DNA of 64,000 nt from Hahellaceae bacterium (lineage in GTDB: Bacteria; Pseudomonadota; Gammaproteobacteria; Pseudomonadales; Oleiphilaceae), in the NCBI GenBank assembly GCA_016716085.1, contig JADJWY010000001.1:372001-436000 (forward strand). The letters are read 5' to 3'. This document shows positions 44,293 to 52,255 of this stretch, in pieces. Numbering within the stretch: position 1 is the stretch's first letter; each line of letters starts with the position of its first letter. The translations under genes were made by a program, and so were the position numbers. Below the pieces are notes generated by a model. That model saw only the letters and a program-made list of their open reading frames with translations, searched no databases and was not told the DNA's origin.

Positions 44293-45150
44293 TCACTTAT
44301 GTAGCGCAGGCATGGGAACACCCTGCATAACCAATTGCGGGTCCAGGCGGACATCAAACCAGTTCATTCGCCAGTCCAGATGGGGTCCGGTCGCACGACC
44401 AGACGCCCCGACTTTGCCAATCCTATCACCTTGTTCCAATCGTTGCCCTTCTTTCACCAACACTTCATCCATATGGATGAAGGTGGATGAGATTCCGGCC
44501 CCATGATCCAGTATCACGGTTCCGCCAGAAAAAAACATATCCGGATGCGCCAGGGTGACCGTTCCGCCCGCTGGCGCAATCACCATCGACCCACGGGGTG
44601 CTGCGATATCAAGTCCGAAATGAGGACGCCGTGGTTCGCCGTTGTAAAAACGCTGACTCCCATACACGCCTGAAATCGGCCCCTGAGCCGGCCAGATAAA
44701 CACCGACTGATAATCGTTCTGAGCACTTAGAATATCTCGTGCCGCAGCAGATTGGGCCGCCTCACGATTGATCCGCTCAAGCTCAGCGGGATCTGGATTC
44801 ATGATTTTTTCCGGAATTCCAGTAATCTTCTGAATATCGTAGTGACGCGCTTTCAGCATCCAGACAGTGCTCTGTTTACGGCCATCCGGTAAGGACATGG
44901 AGAGCACCTGATGCAGGGGTTCATCCCGCCCAAAACCCAGAGCGAACCGCCCATTCTCATCCACCGGCACGTTGCGGCCATTCAGCTGAAGTGTTGCACC
45001 CGCAGCGACCTGCCCCCGCACCAATCCACCCTGAGTCAATTCGCCCTTGAAACTCAGCCAGTCTGCCGAAGTGTCAGCCTGCGCGGTCGCGCTCATCGTC
45101 ATGGCTAATGCAACAAGTGCCACCCAAAGCCCTAATGCTGTTTTCAGCAA
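44293..45150 (-). CDS. M23 family (LytM-like) peptidase, exported
   Basis: Predicted periplasmic murein endopeptidase or regulator of one, 285 residues. It has a signal peptide ending near SATAQA, an Ig-like N-terminal domain (about 30-100), and a C-terminal LytM domain (about 160-275) with the first zinc motif HFGLD. The second motif reads GPHLDW where classical enzymes have HLH, so one metal ligand is Asp instead of His; activity may be altered, although I recall related proteins with the same form. A TTG start at 45150 is used, with AAGGGG 7 bases upstream and no ATG nearby. First gene of an operon with the FixJ/FixL-like pair. Confidence 0.88.
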   Translation of the reverse strand: MLKTALGLWVALVALAMTMSATAQADTSADWLSFKGELTQGGLVRGQVAAGATLQLNGRNVPVDENGRFALGFGRDEPLHQVLSMSLPDGRKQSTVWMLKARHYDIQKITGIPEKIMNPDPAELERINREAAQSAAARDILSAQNDYQSVFIWPAQGPISGVYGSQRFYNGEPRRPHFGLDIAAPRGSMVIAPAGGTVTLAHPDMFFSGGTVILDHGAGISSTFIHMDEVLVKEGQRLEQGDRIGKVGASGRATGPHLDWRMNWFDVRLDPQLVMQGVPMPALHK

Positions 45151-45192
45151 GAAAATCCCCTTGGCTCATCGCCCTATTATTCTTGTGTGATC

Positions 45193-45209
45193 TTGTCATA
45201 TTATGACAA
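45193..45209. promoter_or_regulatory. Operator-like palindrome between divergent M23 and alkB genes
   Basis: TTGTCATA-T-TATGACAA, a perfect 8-bp inverted repeat about a single T. It lies 43 bases from the M23 start and 34 from the proposed alkB start, and is placed to control either direction. The binding protein is unknown. Confidence 0.5.
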
Positions 45210-45242
45210 TTTAGCCGGTTCTTCATCTTGTAGGTCACTGAA

Positions 45243-45830
45243 ATTTCGTTAACTCAGGAAACCATCCCCCTCGATGACGGCGAGCTGATCCTGATTACGG
45301 AACTGCTACCGAACCCCGAGGCCATCCTTCAGACGCTTTTGGGCGAAGTGCCCTGGCAGCAGGACACTCTCCGCTTCGGCGGCCGTGAAGTTCCCATTCC
45401 GCGCCTGCAAAGCTGGCACGGTGAGCCGCACTGCACCTACACTTATTCCCGACTGAAGATGGCACCCAAACCGATGACGCCCACTCTGGAATCGCTTCGA
45501 CAACGCATGCAGCTGCACGCCGCCACGCCCTTTAACTGCGTGCTCTGCAACTACTATCGAAGCGGCAATGACAGTGTCTCCTGGCATGCCGACAATGAGC
45601 CTGAACTCGGACCCAACCCTGTGATTGCCTCAATTTCTCTTGGCTACCCACGCGAATTCCAATTGCGACCTAACCGCCCCCCCCGTTCAGTACTCAAACT
45701 GTTGCTACCGCACAACTCGCTACTCATCATGCGAGGTCGTCTACAGCATTTCTGGCAACATCAGTTACCCAAAACATCCCAGGCCGATCTTCGGCTGAAC
45801 CTGACGTATCGATATATTCCAGCATTATGA
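45243..45830 (+). CDS. alkB: AlkB-type 2-oxoglutarate/Fe(II) dioxygenase, non-ATG start
   Basis: DNA/RNA alkylation-repair oxygenase of the ALKBH2/3-like bacterial group. It shows the HxD iron motif in SWHADNEPELG, the distal His in LQHFWQH and the 2-oxoglutarate Arg in RLNLTYRY. The frame is open from a stop at 45231. The family-typical N-terminal stretch IPLDDGELILITELL lies before the first ordinary start (TTG 45339), and there is no ATG, GTG or TTG between. I therefore propose ATT 45243 (AGGT about 7 bases upstream), giving 195 residues. TTG 45339 would give a 163-residue protein lacking that stretch. The stop overlaps the channel gene (ATGA). Confidence 0.8.
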   Translation: MSLTQETIPLDDGELILITELLPNPEAILQTLLGEVPWQQDTLRFGGREVPIPRLQSWHGEPHCTYTYSRLKMAPKPMTPTLESLRQRMQLHAATPFNCVLCNYYRSGNDSVSWHADNEPELGPNPVIASISLGYPREFQLRPNRPPRSVLKLLLPHNSLLIMRGRLQHFWQHQLPKTSQADLRLNLTYRYIPAL

Positions 45831-46648
45831 ATCACGAAACCCAGCCAACACTTAAACAGCGCCTGTTCACAATTATCTTTTACGCTGACACGCCCGCGGG
45901 CAAAGCGTTCGATGTGGCGTTGATTGTCTGCATTCTGGGCAGTGTCCTGGTCGTTATGTTTGACAGCGTGAAAGCCATCAACCAGGCCTACGACCCCTGG
46001 CTCAGTGGGTTCGAATGGTTTTTCACAATTTTGTTCTCTCTGGAATACCTGACGCGCATCTATTGTTCGCCCGAACCGCGCAAATACATCTTCAGCTTTT
46101 ACGGCATTGTCGACCTGCTCTCCATTATTCCCACCTATCTGAGCCTTTTCGTGCTCAATGTGGACTACCTGATGGTGATCCGTTTGTTCCGGGTCATGCG
46201 GCTATTCAGGATTCTACGGCTGTCCAAATTTGTCTCGCAGGCAAATCTGCTGGTATATGCCGTGCGACAGAGCCGCCACAAGATTACGGTGTTCATGTTT
46301 TCGGTCGTCGTGCTGGTGACGATCTTCGGCTCGATCATGTACATGATTGAGGGCCCCCATAATGGCTATACCAGTATCCCGCGGAGTATCTACTGGGCAA
46401 TCGTGACGATGACGACGGTGGGCTATGGCGATATTTCACCGAAAACCGACCTGGGGCAGGCGGTTGCCGCGCTGGTAATGATGATGGGCTACGGCATTCT
46501 TGCCGTGCCCACCGGTATTTTTACGGCCGAACTGGCCAATGCCATGCGTAACAATCAGGTTGAACGGCCATGCAGTCATTGCGGAAAAAAGCAGCACGAG
46601 GAGTCTGCCCGTTATTGCAATGCCTGCGGCCATTCACTCAGTGACTGA
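45827..46648 (+). CDS. Voltage-gated K+ channel with C-terminal zinc ribbon
   Basis: Six-helix Kv-type channel of 273 residues. S1-S3 lie at about 25-120, S4 has regularly spaced arginines (RLFRVMRLFRILRLSK, about 130-145), and the pore has the selectivity filter TVGYGD between S5 and S6. After S6 there is a short tail with two Cys pairs (CSHCGKK and CNACGH), a zinc-ribbon-like module that could sense metal or redox state or aid assembly. It overlaps alkB by 4 bases and is probably translated with it. Its stop abuts that of the Lon-like gene on the other strand (TGATCA). Confidence 0.92.
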   Translation: MNHETQPTLKQRLFTIIFYADTPAGKAFDVALIVCILGSVLVVMFDSVKAINQAYDPWLSGFEWFFTILFSLEYLTRIYCSPEPRKYIFSFYGIVDLLSIIPTYLSLFVLNVDYLMVIRLFRVMRLFRILRLSKFVSQANLLVYAVRQSRHKITVFMFSVVVLVTIFGSIMYMIEGPHNGYTSIPRSIYWAIVTMTTVGYGDISPKTDLGQAVAALVMMMGYGILAVPTGIFTAELANAMRNNQVERPCSHCGKKQHEESARYCNACGHSLSD

Positions 46649-49063
46649 TCAACTGGCCTTGTCCCTGGATGCCTTGCGGTGTCCCGTCGGTTTATGTAAC
46701 TGACGCAAACGGGCCTGGACTTTACCCAGAAGGGTACTCTTGGGAAAGTGGCCGTGTTCGTCCCGGGTACCCGGTTTGAGCCCGGTCAGCAACTCAAGTG
46801 CTTCCTCTACCCTATCTACGACATAAATAGTGAATTGCTTGCGCTTGCAGGCGTCCAACACGCGCTGCCCCAACATCAGATTGTGGGCATTGACGCGCGG
46901 CAGAATAACCCCCTGCGTGCCCGTCAGCCCCTGAATACAGCAGGTATCAAAAAAGCCCTCAATTTTTTCATTGACGCCTCCCACCGGTTGCGAAACGCCA
47001 AACTGATTCATGGAGCCTGTAATCGCCAGATCCTGTCGCAGGGGCACTTCGGAAATAGCTGAAATCAGCGCACAGTATTCTGCCATCGACGCGCTGTCGC
47101 CATCCACCTGACTGTAGGACTGCTCGAAGGTGATACTGGCTGAAATCTTCAATGGCTCGGTGCGGCCGAAGCAGGAGGCCAGATACGCCGTCAGGATCAT
47201 CATGCCCTTGGAATGAATCGCACCCGCCAGTTTAACGTCCCGCTCAATGTCCACCACATGCCCATCGCCATAAAAGCAGGTCGCCGTCAGTCGACTGGGC
47301 ACCCCAAACTCATGGTCCCCGGTGCTGAGGACCGATAGCGCATTGATTTGTCCGACGTCCGAACCTTGTGTACTGATCAGGGTAGAGCCGTCCTGAATAC
47401 TTTCAAAAACCTGGTCACGAATACGGCTGGAACGGAATTCGGCGCTTTCCAGTGCCTTGTTCACATGCTCCTCCTGAACGACTTTGGCCTTAACCTGATT
47501 CGCCCAATAGTCGCTTTCGCGCAATAGGTTAGCGATGTCGGCCGCATGTAGGGACAAACGATTCTGGTGCTCCGCGACCCGACAGCTGTGCTCGATAATC
47601 CGCATCACCGCACGCTTGTCGAAATGCATGAGCTTCTTGCTGGCCACAAGGCTGGCGATGAAACGTGCGTAGTTCATCTGAGAGTCGTGGTTTCGTGGAA
47701 TTTCACTCTCGAAATCCGCAATGACTTTGAACAACTCAGCAAAGTCAGGGTCGTAGGCCTGTAGCAACAAATAGGTATCACGATCGCCGAACAACACGAT
47801 TTTAACCTTTAAGGGCACATGCTCAGGATCCAGAGAAATGGTGCCGGACAAGGTAAGTTCTTTCTCCAGCGCGTTGGCCGCAATACCACCTGAACGGACC
47901 GAGCGTTTGATCGCATCCCAGGCAAAGGGCTGCTCCAGCAGCTTGACGGCATCCATCAGCAGATAGCCACCGTTGGCGCGGTGCAGCGCGCCGGGACGGA
48001 TCAATGAGAAATCGGTAAAAACCGTCCCCTTGTAGGTGATATTTTCAATAGAACCGAACAGGTTGTAATGATTGGGATTGTCCTCCACCACAATGGGGGG
48101 CATCCCGCTCTCCGGGTGATGCACCAACACGTTGATCTGGTAACGTCGTGGCAACTTGTTGTCCAGCGTTGCGGCCCCCATCGCCGCCTGCTCCTCACCG
48201 TCCTCAAGAAACACTTCCACGTTTTGCAAAATATCCTTCTGCATCGACGCCAGGTGCGCCGCAACCTCGGGATAATCCTTGTACTTAGTCACCAGTGCTT
48301 CAAAGAGGTGTTCAGACACCCCCAGCGTTATCTCTTCGTTCAATTGCTGCTGCTGATCGGTGTAATCCTGCTCCCACTGGGCCAGCTTGCGTAAGACGGA
48401 ACGCAGTTTTTTCTCAAGGCGACCTATACGGTCCTCAAACTCCTGCTTCTTTTCTTCCGGCAGTTCAGCAAACGCCTCTGCAGTATAGGGATTTTCGCCA
48501 TCAGTTGCTGTCAGACGGTAGCCCCCCGGCGTACTGATCGTCAGACTGATACTCTGTTTCTTAGCCTGCTCAGCCACCCTTTTCAGCGCCTTTTCCTGGC
48601 GCTGGGTTAAATCGCCTTTGAGTTGTTCAGCGCGCTCATAGTAGGACTCGTTATCAAAGGCCTGAGGAATGGCTTTCTTGAGTCGATTCAGAAGCTGCTC
48701 AATATCTTTTTTGACACCCTGGCTCACGCCTGCAGGAAGGCGCAGCACCTTGGGCAAGCGCACATCATCAAAATTATTGACATAACACCAGTCGAAAACA
48801 TCGGGGCTCTTGGCCTGCTGCTTTTCCAGGTAGCGCAGAACCATCGTACGCTTCCCTAAACCGTTTCGACCCACGGCGTAAATGTTATAGCCCGTGCTCG
48901 GCATGGACATGGCAAAGCGCATCGCTTCTTCCGCGCGCCCCTGCCCCAGAATACCCTCCAGCGGCTCCAGCGCCCGGGTCGTCGTAAACTTGAAATCGCC
49001 CGGTAAACAAGGTTTGTAGAGCCCGGAGACCGGAAGTGCGTGTTTAGAGGTTCTGGAGGCCAT
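46649..49063 (-). CDS. Lon-like ATP-dependent protease (AAA_32/LonB type)
   Basis: Large cytoplasmic protease of 804 residues, related to Lon but with a divergent N-terminal AAA module. It has a Walker-A-like GRNGLGKRT near residue 67, a long charged coiled coil (about 115-270), a second nucleotide-binding part with ANGGYLLMDAVKLL, and a C-terminal Lon protease domain with the Ser in DGDSASMAEY and the Lys in GGVNEKIEGF forming the Ser-Lys dyad. ATG 49063 is used; a TTG two codons earlier is possible. Substrates unknown. Confidence 0.92.
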   Translation of the reverse strand: MASRTSKHALPVSGLYKPCLPGDFKFTTTRALEPLEGILGQGRAEEAMRFAMSMPSTGYNIYAVGRNGLGKRTMVLRYLEKQQAKSPDVFDWCYVNNFDDVRLPKVLRLPAGVSQGVKKDIEQLLNRLKKAIPQAFDNESYYERAEQLKGDLTQRQEKALKRVAEQAKKQSISLTISTPGGYRLTATDGENPYTAEAFAELPEEKKQEFEDRIGRLEKKLRSVLRKLAQWEQDYTDQQQQLNEEITLGVSEHLFEALVTKYKDYPEVAAHLASMQKDILQNVEVFLEDGEEQAAMGAATLDNKLPRRYQINVLVHHPESGMPPIVVEDNPNHYNLFGSIENITYKGTVFTDFSLIRPGALHRANGGYLLMDAVKLLEQPFAWDAIKRSVRSGGIAANALEKELTLSGTISLDPEHVPLKVKIVLFGDRDTYLLLQAYDPDFAELFKVIADFESEIPRNHDSQMNYARFIASLVASKKLMHFDKRAVMRIIEHSCRVAEHQNRLSLHAADIANLLRESDYWANQVKAKVVQEEHVNKALESAEFRSSRIRDQVFESIQDGSTLISTQGSDVGQINALSVLSTGDHEFGVPSRLTATCFYGDGHVVDIERDVKLAGAIHSKGMMILTAYLASCFGRTEPLKISASITFEQSYSQVDGDSASMAEYCALISAISEVPLRQDLAITGSMNQFGVSQPVGGVNEKIEGFFDTCCIQGLTGTQGVILPRVNAHNLMLGQRVLDACKRKQFTIYVVDRVEEALELLTGLKPGTRDEHGHFPKSTLLGKVQARLRQLHKPTGHRKASRDKAS

Positions 49064-49196
49064 AGGCAATGTACGACTCGTTTAGTTAGGAACAGTGGGG
49101 GCGGAAGTGTAGCGAATTAAGTTCAGGTGCCAAAGACTCCGGCAGTGGTTTTTTGTAGAATACTCCCGTAGTGTAATAGCACATGTCGGTTGAATC

Positions 49197-49223
49197 TCAA
49201 GGTTTTGGATCTCTGACCGATAA
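49197..49223 (+). promoter_or_regulatory. FliA-like (sigma-28) promoter
   Basis: TCAAGGTT, 11 bases, ACCGATAA, matching 13 of 16 consensus positions with correct spacing. The start would lie about 30 bases before the small gene at 49261. Confidence 0.5.
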
Positions 49224-49260
49224 AAAGACAGAATGAATTCAGCAAGTCAAGGGTAAGGGC

Positions 49261-49434
49261 ATGATAGAACGTCGTGAGGGGAAAGACCGACGTAAAGATC
49301 ATCACGGGGGCTTTTCTGGCCACAATCGGCGTTCTGAAGCGGAACGGCGTCTGCGTCGACAGATGAACCCCAAACTTAAAGCCTTCATATTTGAAGAACC
49401 TGTGCAGGGTTTGAATATCAATACCCGGGTTTAG
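49261..49434 (+). CDS. Small highly basic protein (57 residues)
   Basis: Short reading frame not long enough for routine calls but well supported: ATG with AAGGGTAAGGGC directly upstream, a FliA-like promoter 38 bases before it, and biased composition. The product is rich in Arg, Lys, Glu and His with two RR-x-DRR-type repeats (IERREGKDRRKD, then NRRSEAERRLRR) and a neutral tail. No membrane segment. Function unknown; basic repeats of this style could bind nucleic acid or nucleotide. The PilZ gene starts 152 bases downstream on the same strand. Confidence 0.55.
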   Translation: MIERREGKDRRKDHHGGFSGHNRRSEAERRLRRQMNPKLKAFIFEEPVQGLNINTRV

Positions 49435-49586
49435 CACGCTGCTTTCCTTGCACCGTCGGCACGGAGCCCTTTTGCGAGACTATTATTTTTTGTAGTATTC
49501 TGCGCGACAGTCTTTATAACAAGAAATCTCAAGAGGATCAGCAACGCTGGTTCAAACGATCGTCAGCCACTACACAGTCATGGGAT

Positions 49587-49988
49587 ATGGTACGACATAC
49601 CGCCGTCCGGCGTTACCTGGAAAAACGTATCAAAACACGCCACAAGGCAGATAATCTGGAAGTTCAGGCCACCTTCCACGGCTTCCTTAACCTGTTTCGT
49701 GGGCAGATGAAAGTCGACTGTGTTGACTTCAATCGCTATGGCATGGCGATTGAAACACGACGCAAGCTCAAAAAAGGGGACAAACTCGTTTTCCGTTTTC
49801 GCGGCCCCTATATTCACGAAAACGACATCCCCGGTTTTGTTACCAGCGTCACCGTCACCGAAAATGGCTACCGCTATGGCATTATGTTCGCCTATACCAC
49901 CTCTCAAAAAGCCTACAATCGTGAGGTTGATAATGCCGTGTCGCGTATCGAAGCCATCTTCAGCCAAGCCAACCGAACCAGCCTTTAA
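49587..49988 (+). CDS. PilZ domain protein
   Basis: Putative c-di-GMP receptor of 133 residues. It has an arginine-rich N-terminus (RRYLEKRIKTRHK) followed by the beta-barrel motif DFNRYGMAIE, close to the PilZ D/NxSxxG signature but with Arg-Tyr replacing the usual Ser region, so ligand binding should be tested. The reading frame is open upstream into plausible coding sequence, yet ATG 49587 is the first ordinary start. It ends 2 bases before mobA. A link to flagellar control is suggested by the FliA-like promoter further upstream. Confidence 0.8.
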   Translation: MVRHTAVRRYLEKRIKTRHKADNLEVQATFHGFLNLFRGQMKVDCVDFNRYGMAIETRRKLKKGDKLVFRFRGPYIHENDIPGFVTSVTVTENGYRYGIMFAYTTSQKAYNREVDNAVSRIEAIFSQANRTSL

Positions 49989-49990
49989 CC

Positions 49991-50593
49991 ATGCCGGGCA
50001 CCTCTCCCCAAAACCTGTCACCGCAGATCACCGGGTTAATCCTGGCAGGCGGCTGCGGGCGGCGCTGGGGTGGAAAGGATAAAGGGCTGATTGAACTGGA
50101 TGGCAAAATGCTGGCGCACCATGTTGCAGACGCTCTGCATCCGTTTTGTCAGCGCCTGATCATCAGCTGCAACCGCAATGAAGACACCTACCGGCACTAC
50201 GCCGAGCTCACCGTCAAAGACGACTTTGCGGAATTTGAGGGGCCATTGGTGGGCTTGCTTTCGGTCCTGTCTCACCCAACCGTCAACACCGCTGACATTT
50301 TGTTATGCAGCCCCTGTGACACCCCCTACCTGGGCCCCTTTTACGGACAGCGGATGAGCACTCACCCCCACGCGGGCAAACGTATTCTGGTCGCCCGCAC
50401 CGAGCAGCATCCGCACTACCTGCATATGCTGCTACCCGCCTTCGAAAAAGCGTCGCTCTCAGCATTTTTTGACCAGGGTGGTCGCAGCGTGAAACGCTGG
50501 CTTGAGACGACCGATTTTTCATACGTGGATTTTCTCGAGCGCGACGGGTTATTCCACAATCTGAACAGTCCAGACACTTTGCCTTCCCGATAA
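49991..50593 (+). CDS. mobA: MobA, molybdenum cofactor guanylyltransferase
   Basis: Attaches GMP to molybdopterin to make the bis-MGD cofactor. The 200-residue protein has the nucleotide-binding start GLILAGGCGRRWGGKDKGL and the acidic metal site in LLCSPCDTPYL. Length is normal. It is tail-to-tail with moaE, so two molybdenum cofactor genes lie together here on opposite strands. Confidence 0.94.
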   Translation: MPGTSPQNLSPQITGLILAGGCGRRWGGKDKGLIELDGKMLAHHVADALHPFCQRLIISCNRNEDTYRHYAELTVKDDFAEFEGPLVGLLSVLSHPTVNTADILLCSPCDTPYLGPFYGQRMSTHPHAGKRILVARTEQHPHYLHMLLPAFEKASLSAFFDQGGRSVKRWLETTDFSYVDFLERDGLFHNLNSPDTLPSR

Positions 50594-50603
50594 TTTCAGA
50601 CCG

Positions 50604-51077
50604 TCAGGACGTCTTTGATGGCGTATCCCAACGAGCCGCCCGCGCTTCGTCAGAGGCTTTGGATGCCACCCAGGTTGAGCCTTCCGGCCCGACTTCCTTC
50701 TTCCAGAACGGTGCCCGCTGCTTAAGGTAGTCCATCAAAAATTCACAGGCCGCAAACGCATCCGCACGATGCTGACTGGCCACCAACGCCAGCACAATAC
50801 GCTCGCAGGATTTGAGCTCACCGACACGATGAATCAGGGTAACCCCTTTCAAGGACCACCGTTGTGCAGCCTCCGTAACAATCCCCTCCAGCGCTTTTTC
50901 CGTCATCGCAGGATAATGCTCTAAAAAAATGGACTGCACTGAAGAAGCGTCATTGAAATCCCGCACATAGCCAACAAAGCTGCAGATGGCACCCACGCCT
51001 TGCGCCTGCGCCATCAAACGCGAGGACTCCTCATCTACTGAGAAATCTGCTTCTGAGACCTGAATCCTTCGATACAC
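50604..51077 (-). CDS. moaE: MoaE, molybdopterin synthase catalytic subunit
   Basis: Large subunit of molybdopterin synthase, 157 residues. It has LEHYPAMTEKAL, IHRVGELK and the catalytic lysine region FWKKEVGPEGSTWV. GTG 51077 is chosen because CAGGAGG precedes it by about 5 bases. An ORF start at 51107 would place ten residues inside the recA terminator hairpin. The sulfur-carrier partner moaD is not in the window. Confidence 0.93.
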   Translation of the reverse strand: MYRRIQVSEADFSVDEESSRLMAQAQGVGAICSFVGYVRDFNDASSVQSIFLEHYPAMTEKALEGIVTEAAQRWSLKGVTLIHRVGELKSCERIVLALVASQHRADAFAACEFLMDYLKQRAPFWKKEVGPEGSTWVASKASDEARAARWDTPSKTS

Positions 51078-51090
51078 AGTTGCCTCCTGT

Positions 51091-51116
51091 AAAAAAGCCT
51101 GCCGCATGGCAGGCTT
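51091..51116 (-). terminator. Intrinsic terminator of recA
   Basis: AAGCCTGCC-GCAT-GGCAGGCTT, a perfect 9-bp stem with 4-base loop, followed on the minus strand by a run of six T counted from the stem end. It lies between recA and moaE. Confidence 0.85.
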
Positions 51117-51131
51117 ATTCTCTCACTGATC

Positions 51132-52178
51132 TCAGGCGTCGGCAGGTTCAGCCGCTGCAGCTGCAGCGGCGGCCTGTTCCGGACGAACCGGCTTAGGCAG
51201 TGCCTTTTCCCGAATCTTGACTTCAATCTCACGGGCCAGTTCCGGCCGCTCAGTCAGATACTTGGACGCATTGGCCTTGCCCTGTCCAATCTTGTCACCC
51301 TGATAGCTGTACCAGGCACCGGACTTCTCAACAAAACCGTAATTCACGCCCAGATCGATGATCTCGGCCATACGATCAGTCCCCATACCGTACAAAATCT
51401 GGAAATCTGTCTGCTTGAAGGGTGGCGAAACCTTGTTCTTAACCACTTTAACGCGGGTTTCATTACCGATCACCTCGTCGCCTTCCTTCACCGACCCTAC
51501 CCGACGAATGTCCAGTCGCACGGAGGCATAGAACTTGAGCGCATTTCCGCCCGTCGTGGTTTCAGGTGAACCAAACATGACCCCGATCTTCATCCGGATC
51601 TGGTTGATAAAGACCATCAGACAGTTGGCTTGCTTTACGCTGCCGGTGAGTTTACGTAAGGCCTGAGACATGAGTCGAGCCTGCAGACCGACATGCGAAT
51701 CGCCCATCTCGCCTTCAATCTCGGCCTTGGGCGTCAAGGCGGCAACAGAGTCAATAATGATGACATCTACGGCACCTGAACGGACCAGCATGTCAGCAAT
51801 TTCCAGTGCCTGCTCACCGGTATCCGGCTGGGACACCAACAGTTCATCGATATTCACACCCAGCTTTTCTGCATAAATAGGATCCAGCGCGTGCTCCGCA
51901 TCCACGAAAGCACAGACCTTACCCTGGCGTTGCGCTTCCGCAATCACCTGCAGGGTCAGCGTGGTTTTACCCGAGCTTTCCGGTCCATAGATTTCCACGA
52001 TTCGCCCATAGGGCAATCCGCCAATACCCAGCGCAATATCCAGACCTAGAGAACCCGTAGATACTGAAGGTATCTGTTCCCTGGGTTTCTCGCCCATGCG
52101 CATGACAGCTCCCTTGCCAAATTGACGTTCTATCTGTGACAAAGCAGCGCCAAGCGCCTTCTTGCGATTATCATCCAT
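51132..52178 (-). CDS. recA: RecA recombinase
   Basis: Central recombinase and SOS co-protease of 348 residues. It has Walker A GPESSGKTT, the conserved VDAEHALDPIYA, loop FINQIRMKIGVMFG and a C-terminal Ala-rich acidic tail. A LexA box and sigma-70 promoter lie directly upstream, and an intrinsic terminator directly after. recX, which normally follows, is absent. Confidence 0.98.
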   Translation of the reverse strand: MDDNRKKALGAALSQIERQFGKGAVMRMGEKPREQIPSVSTGSLGLDIALGIGGLPYGRIVEIYGPESSGKTTLTLQVIAEAQRQGKVCAFVDAEHALDPIYAEKLGVNIDELLVSQPDTGEQALEIADMLVRSGAVDVIIIDSVAALTPKAEIEGEMGDSHVGLQARLMSQALRKLTGSVKQANCLMVFINQIRMKIGVMFGSPETTTGGNALKFYASVRLDIRRVGSVKEGDEVIGNETRVKVVKNKVSPPFKQTDFQILYGMGTDRMAEIIDLGVNYGFVEKSGAWYSYQGDKIGQGKANASKYLTERPELAREIEVKIREKALPKPVRPEQAAAAAAAAEPADA

Positions 52179-52198
52179 CGAAATTAACCTCTAGTTTT

Positions 52199-52218
52199 TA
52201 CTGTATATGCACTCAGTA
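52199..52218 (-). promoter_or_regulatory. LexA (SOS) box of recA
   Basis: TACTGTATATGCACTCAGTA has the CTG-N10-CAG core of gammaproteobacterial LexA sites. It sits 20 bases before the recA ATG and overlaps the downstream edge of the -10 element. Confidence 0.85.
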
Positions 52219-52246
52219 TTATTTCAGAAAATCTGGAAAAGACCAA
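52218..52246 (-). promoter_or_regulatory. Probable sigma-70 promoter of recA
   Basis: Minus strand TTGGTC, 17 bases, AATAAT. The LexA box begins at its -10, so repressor binding would block it. Confidence 0.6.
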
Positions 52247-52255
52247 GTTTTCTGG

